A stretch of 6,780 bases of DNA from JAEZKC01 sp046538945 (lineage in GTDB: Bacteria; Fibrobacterota; Chitinivibrionia; Chitinivibrionales; Chitinispirillaceae). Every line of letters begins with the position of its first letter. Positions within the stretch are counted from its first letter, which is position 1. Below, piece by piece: positions 5,666-6,780 of this stretch. The notes beneath the pieces are model-generated. The model had not been told where the DNA came from and did no database searches. It worked only from the letters and a program-made list of their open reading frames with translations. The position numbers were made by a program, and so were the translations under genes. The stretch spans positions 1 to 6,780 of the forward strand of contig JBKHHW010000168.1 in NCBI GenBank assembly GCA_046538945.1. The letters are read 5' to 3'.

Positions 5666-6637
5666 TTACCTGAACAGATCCAGAAACCGATCCTCGAATC
5701 TTCTGAAAAGACCCCAGCGGTCCAGCTCAGTTTTGAGCTCCACGGCCCTGGATCTGTCCCGGGCCACTTCCCTGAAAAGCGCTTCGATTTTCTCTCTGGC
5801 CTCGGCGGGGATATCATCCTTGGGCCCGGAGGGCGCACTCTGCTCAAACTCCTCCGCTTCGGCCGAATTCTCCTGCTCCTCGTAGGCCAGCATGGCGGGA
5901 AAGTGCTCCCTGACCTTTTCCTCTATGATCTCAAACTGCTCCTCCATTCTCTCCACACCCTCCTTGACCTCTTCCAGATCGATTGAAAAACCCACCAGCT
6001 CCCTTAGAAGCCTCAGGACCGAAAGAGATGCTTTGGGATACGAGGTCGTACCGGCATAGGCAGGCATGGTGACCAGAATGCAGGCAGCTTCTATGCCGCT
6101 TGCCATCCCGGGCAGGATACCGGCCGGACCGGGGATCTCACCGGCTGGCAGAGGTTCAACGCCCAGCGATTTGAGCTTTTCGGATACCGAATCACTGTTT
6201 GCGGCGAAATAAAGCTTGGGCTCCCTGGTGTGGCTGACCGGCTGAGGTATGGCCGACACGGTCAGGATCTGCCTGACGTTGTGCTTTTTGGCCACCTCGA
6301 AGAGCTGCTGCATGAGGAACATCCCCTCCCTGCTGCTTCCCGGCTCAAGATTGCTCTCGTAGATGAGAAGGTCGGGGGATACCTTGTAGTGCAGCGTGCT
6401 CACCAGCGGCTCGGGGGGCAGGAATCTTCCGTTTTTCACCACCCCTGCCGGCGGTATGAAGAAGGGGCGCAGATCTATGGACCCGTACACCTTGGCATCG
6501 GTTTTTTTTCTGATGTGGTCGGCCGCCATGAGTGCCACATTTCCCAGACCGGGCCATGCGGCGATGAGGACGGGCGCGTTGGAGAAGCTGATTTCCTTCT
6601 GTTCGTTCTGATTGTGCAGTATAAGGTCGTTAGACAT
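5666..6637 (-). CDS. PAC2-family protein (proteasome-assembly-chaperone-like fold)
   Basis: This 323-aa protein belongs to the PAC2 family, named after the eukaryotic proteasome assembly chaperone 2 but of unclear function in bacteria. The N-terminal signature is APVLIAAWPGLGNVALMAADHI, followed by VYGSIDLRPFF, LLIYESNLEP, ILTVSAIPQP and GPAGILPGMASGIEAACILVTMPAYAG, which together make the usual alpha/beta core to about residue 215. After it come a charged coiled-coil-like segment (EEVKEGVERMEEQFEIIEEKV), an acidic Ala/Glu linker and a helical tail rich in Arg and Phe (LDRWGLFRRFEDRFLDLF), probably a C-terminal extension. I place the start at ATG 6637: an ideal SD, AGGAGGTGAT, ends 4 nt before it. 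The in-frame GTG at 6646 lies inside that SD and is unlikely to be used. It has its own upstream region and is not part of the dnaX operon. No proteasome gene is visible nearby. Confidence 0.88.
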   Translation of the reverse strand: MSNDLILHNQNEQKEISFSNAPVLIAAWPGLGNVALMAADHIRKKTDAKVYGSIDLRPFFIPPAGVVKNGRFLPPEPLVSTLHYKVSPDLLIYESNLEPGSSREGMFLMQQLFEVAKKHNVRQILTVSAIPQPVSHTREPKLYFAANSDSVSEKLKSLGVEPLPAGEIPGPAGILPGMASGIEAACILVTMPAYAGTTSYPKASLSVLRLLRELVGFSIDLEEVKEGVERMEEQFEIIEEKVREHFPAMLAYEEQENSAEAEEFEQSAPSGPKDDIPAEAREKIEALFREVARDRSRAVELKTELDRWGLFRRFEDRFLDLFR

Positions 6638-6641
6638 ATCG

Positions 6642-6651
6642 ATCACCTCCT
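6642..6651 (-). promoter_or_regulatory. Full-length Shine-Dalgarno of the PAC2 gene
   Basis: AGGAGGTGAT is a 10-base perfect complement to the usual 3' end of bacterial 16S rRNA. The AGGAGG core lies 8 nt from the ATG at 6637, a good spacing. This decides the start in favour of the ATG over the GTG at 6646, which would place the initiation codon within the SD. Confidence 0.8.
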
Positions 6652-6663
6652 GGCGCCCTTTTA

Positions 6664-6679
6664 TGCGATTTCCGTGCCA
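6664..6679 (-). promoter_or_regulatory. Candidate sigma-54 (-24/-12) promoter for the PAC2 gene
   Basis: TGGCACGGAAATCGCA matches the sigma-54 consensus TGGCACG-N4-TTGCW with all seven bases of the -24 element and four of five of the -12 element. The invariant GG and GC are exactly 10 nt apart, as required. The predicted start, about 12 nt past the GC, falls near 6654, leaving a short leader of about 17 nt that begins just before the SD. I see no obvious activator-binding repeat upstream. Confidence 0.55.
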
Positions 6680-6709
6680 GTTCGGCGGAAGTGCTTTTTT
6701 CTGAGGACA

Positions 6710-6735
6710 GGGGCGGGGGAAGGGGGTTTGTGGGG
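6710..6735 (+). other. G-quadruplex-forming motif
   Basis: Four G-tracts of 4 (6710-6713), 5 (6715-6719), 5 (6722-6726) and 4 (6732-6735) bases are separated by loops of 1, 2 and 5 bases on the plus strand. This fits a four-tetrad intramolecular quadruplex. It lies between the PAC2 gene and the likely divergent gene, about 30 bp upstream of the sigma-54-like site. Confidence 0.6.
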
Positions 6736-6772
6736 ATATTTTCTTTTTATTATGGAACAGGAGTGTGTCGAT

Positions 6773-6780
6773 ATGAAACG
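6773..6780 (+). CDS. Possible start of a divergent gene, cut off by the window
   Basis: ATG-AAA-CG at the right edge is preceded by CAGGAG with a spacing of 8-9 nt (6758-6763), which looks like a real ribosome binding site. TATTAT at 6748-6753 could be its -10, but no good -35 is visible. Only two codons are inside the window, so the product is unknown. Confidence 0.35.

Noticed and set aside
6502..6509. A8 run early in the PAC2 gene as a second programmed frameshift
   Set aside because: The -1 frame after it ends within about 55 codons and encodes nothing recognisable, while the zero frame carries the conserved PAC2 core; it is simply a Lys-rich stretch.
6638..6646. GTG at 6646 as the PAC2 start
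   Set aside because: It falls within the perfect Shine-Dalgarno that serves the ATG at 6637.

Overview
The window carries a compact, leftward-reading (minus-strand) block of bacterial housekeeping genes, followed at its far left by one AT-rich gene of unknown function. In transcription order the minus strand reads: PAC2-family protein; tRNA-Ser(GGA); a short inverted-repeat element of 7-bp units; the small SRP RNA (4.5S/scRNA type); dnaX (gamma/tau clamp-loader subunits); ybaB/ebfC; recR; pgpA; a three-TM DUF3392-like protein; a stand-alone CinA C-terminal domain (PncC-type NMN amidase); and an exported protein of unknown function. The last 8 bases look like the start of a divergent plus-strand gene.

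The organism is a bacterium, probably Gram-negative (PgpA, a typical Sec signal peptide, a sigma-54-type promoter). The core is about 50-55% G+C by eye and the leftmost 1.1 kb is clearly more AT-rich. I cannot name the phylum. The gene set fits a deltaproteobacterial or Fibrobacterota/FCB-like lineage at least as well as a gammaproteobacterium, but that is only a guess. The order tRNA-Ser / SRP RNA / dnaX / ybaB / recR matches the arrangement known from Bacillus subtilis (trnSL-Ser, tadA, scr, dnaX, yaaK, recR) without tadA, so it looks like an ancient cluster.

From dnaX to cinA the six genes are separated by 11 nt, 5 nt, a 4-nt ATGA overlap, 0 nt and 3 nt, which implies one operon. It links the replisome clamp loader, a nucleoid/DNA-binding protein and a recombination mediator with a phosphatidylglycerol-synthesis phosphatase, a small membrane protein and a pyridine-nucleotide salvage enzyme.

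The strongest unusual feature is in dnaX. A run of ten A residues in the message lies just before the zero-frame stop that ends gamma (403 aa), and the -1 frame opens directly into a conserved tau C-terminal domain (584 aa in total). Gamma and tau therefore appear to be made from one gene by programmed -1 slippage, by the ribosome or by RNA polymerase. A homopolymer sequencing error is the main alternative. Other notable features are a well-matched sigma-54 promoter and a strong G-quadruplex motif upstream of the PAC2 gene, the heptamer inverted repeat between tRNA-Ser and SRP RNA, an SRP RNA whose closing stem runs into a T7 tract 22 nt before dnaX, and a RecR with a non-canonical TOPRIM segment. 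I did not see a CRISPR array, transposase, phage gene or clearly new multi-gene system.
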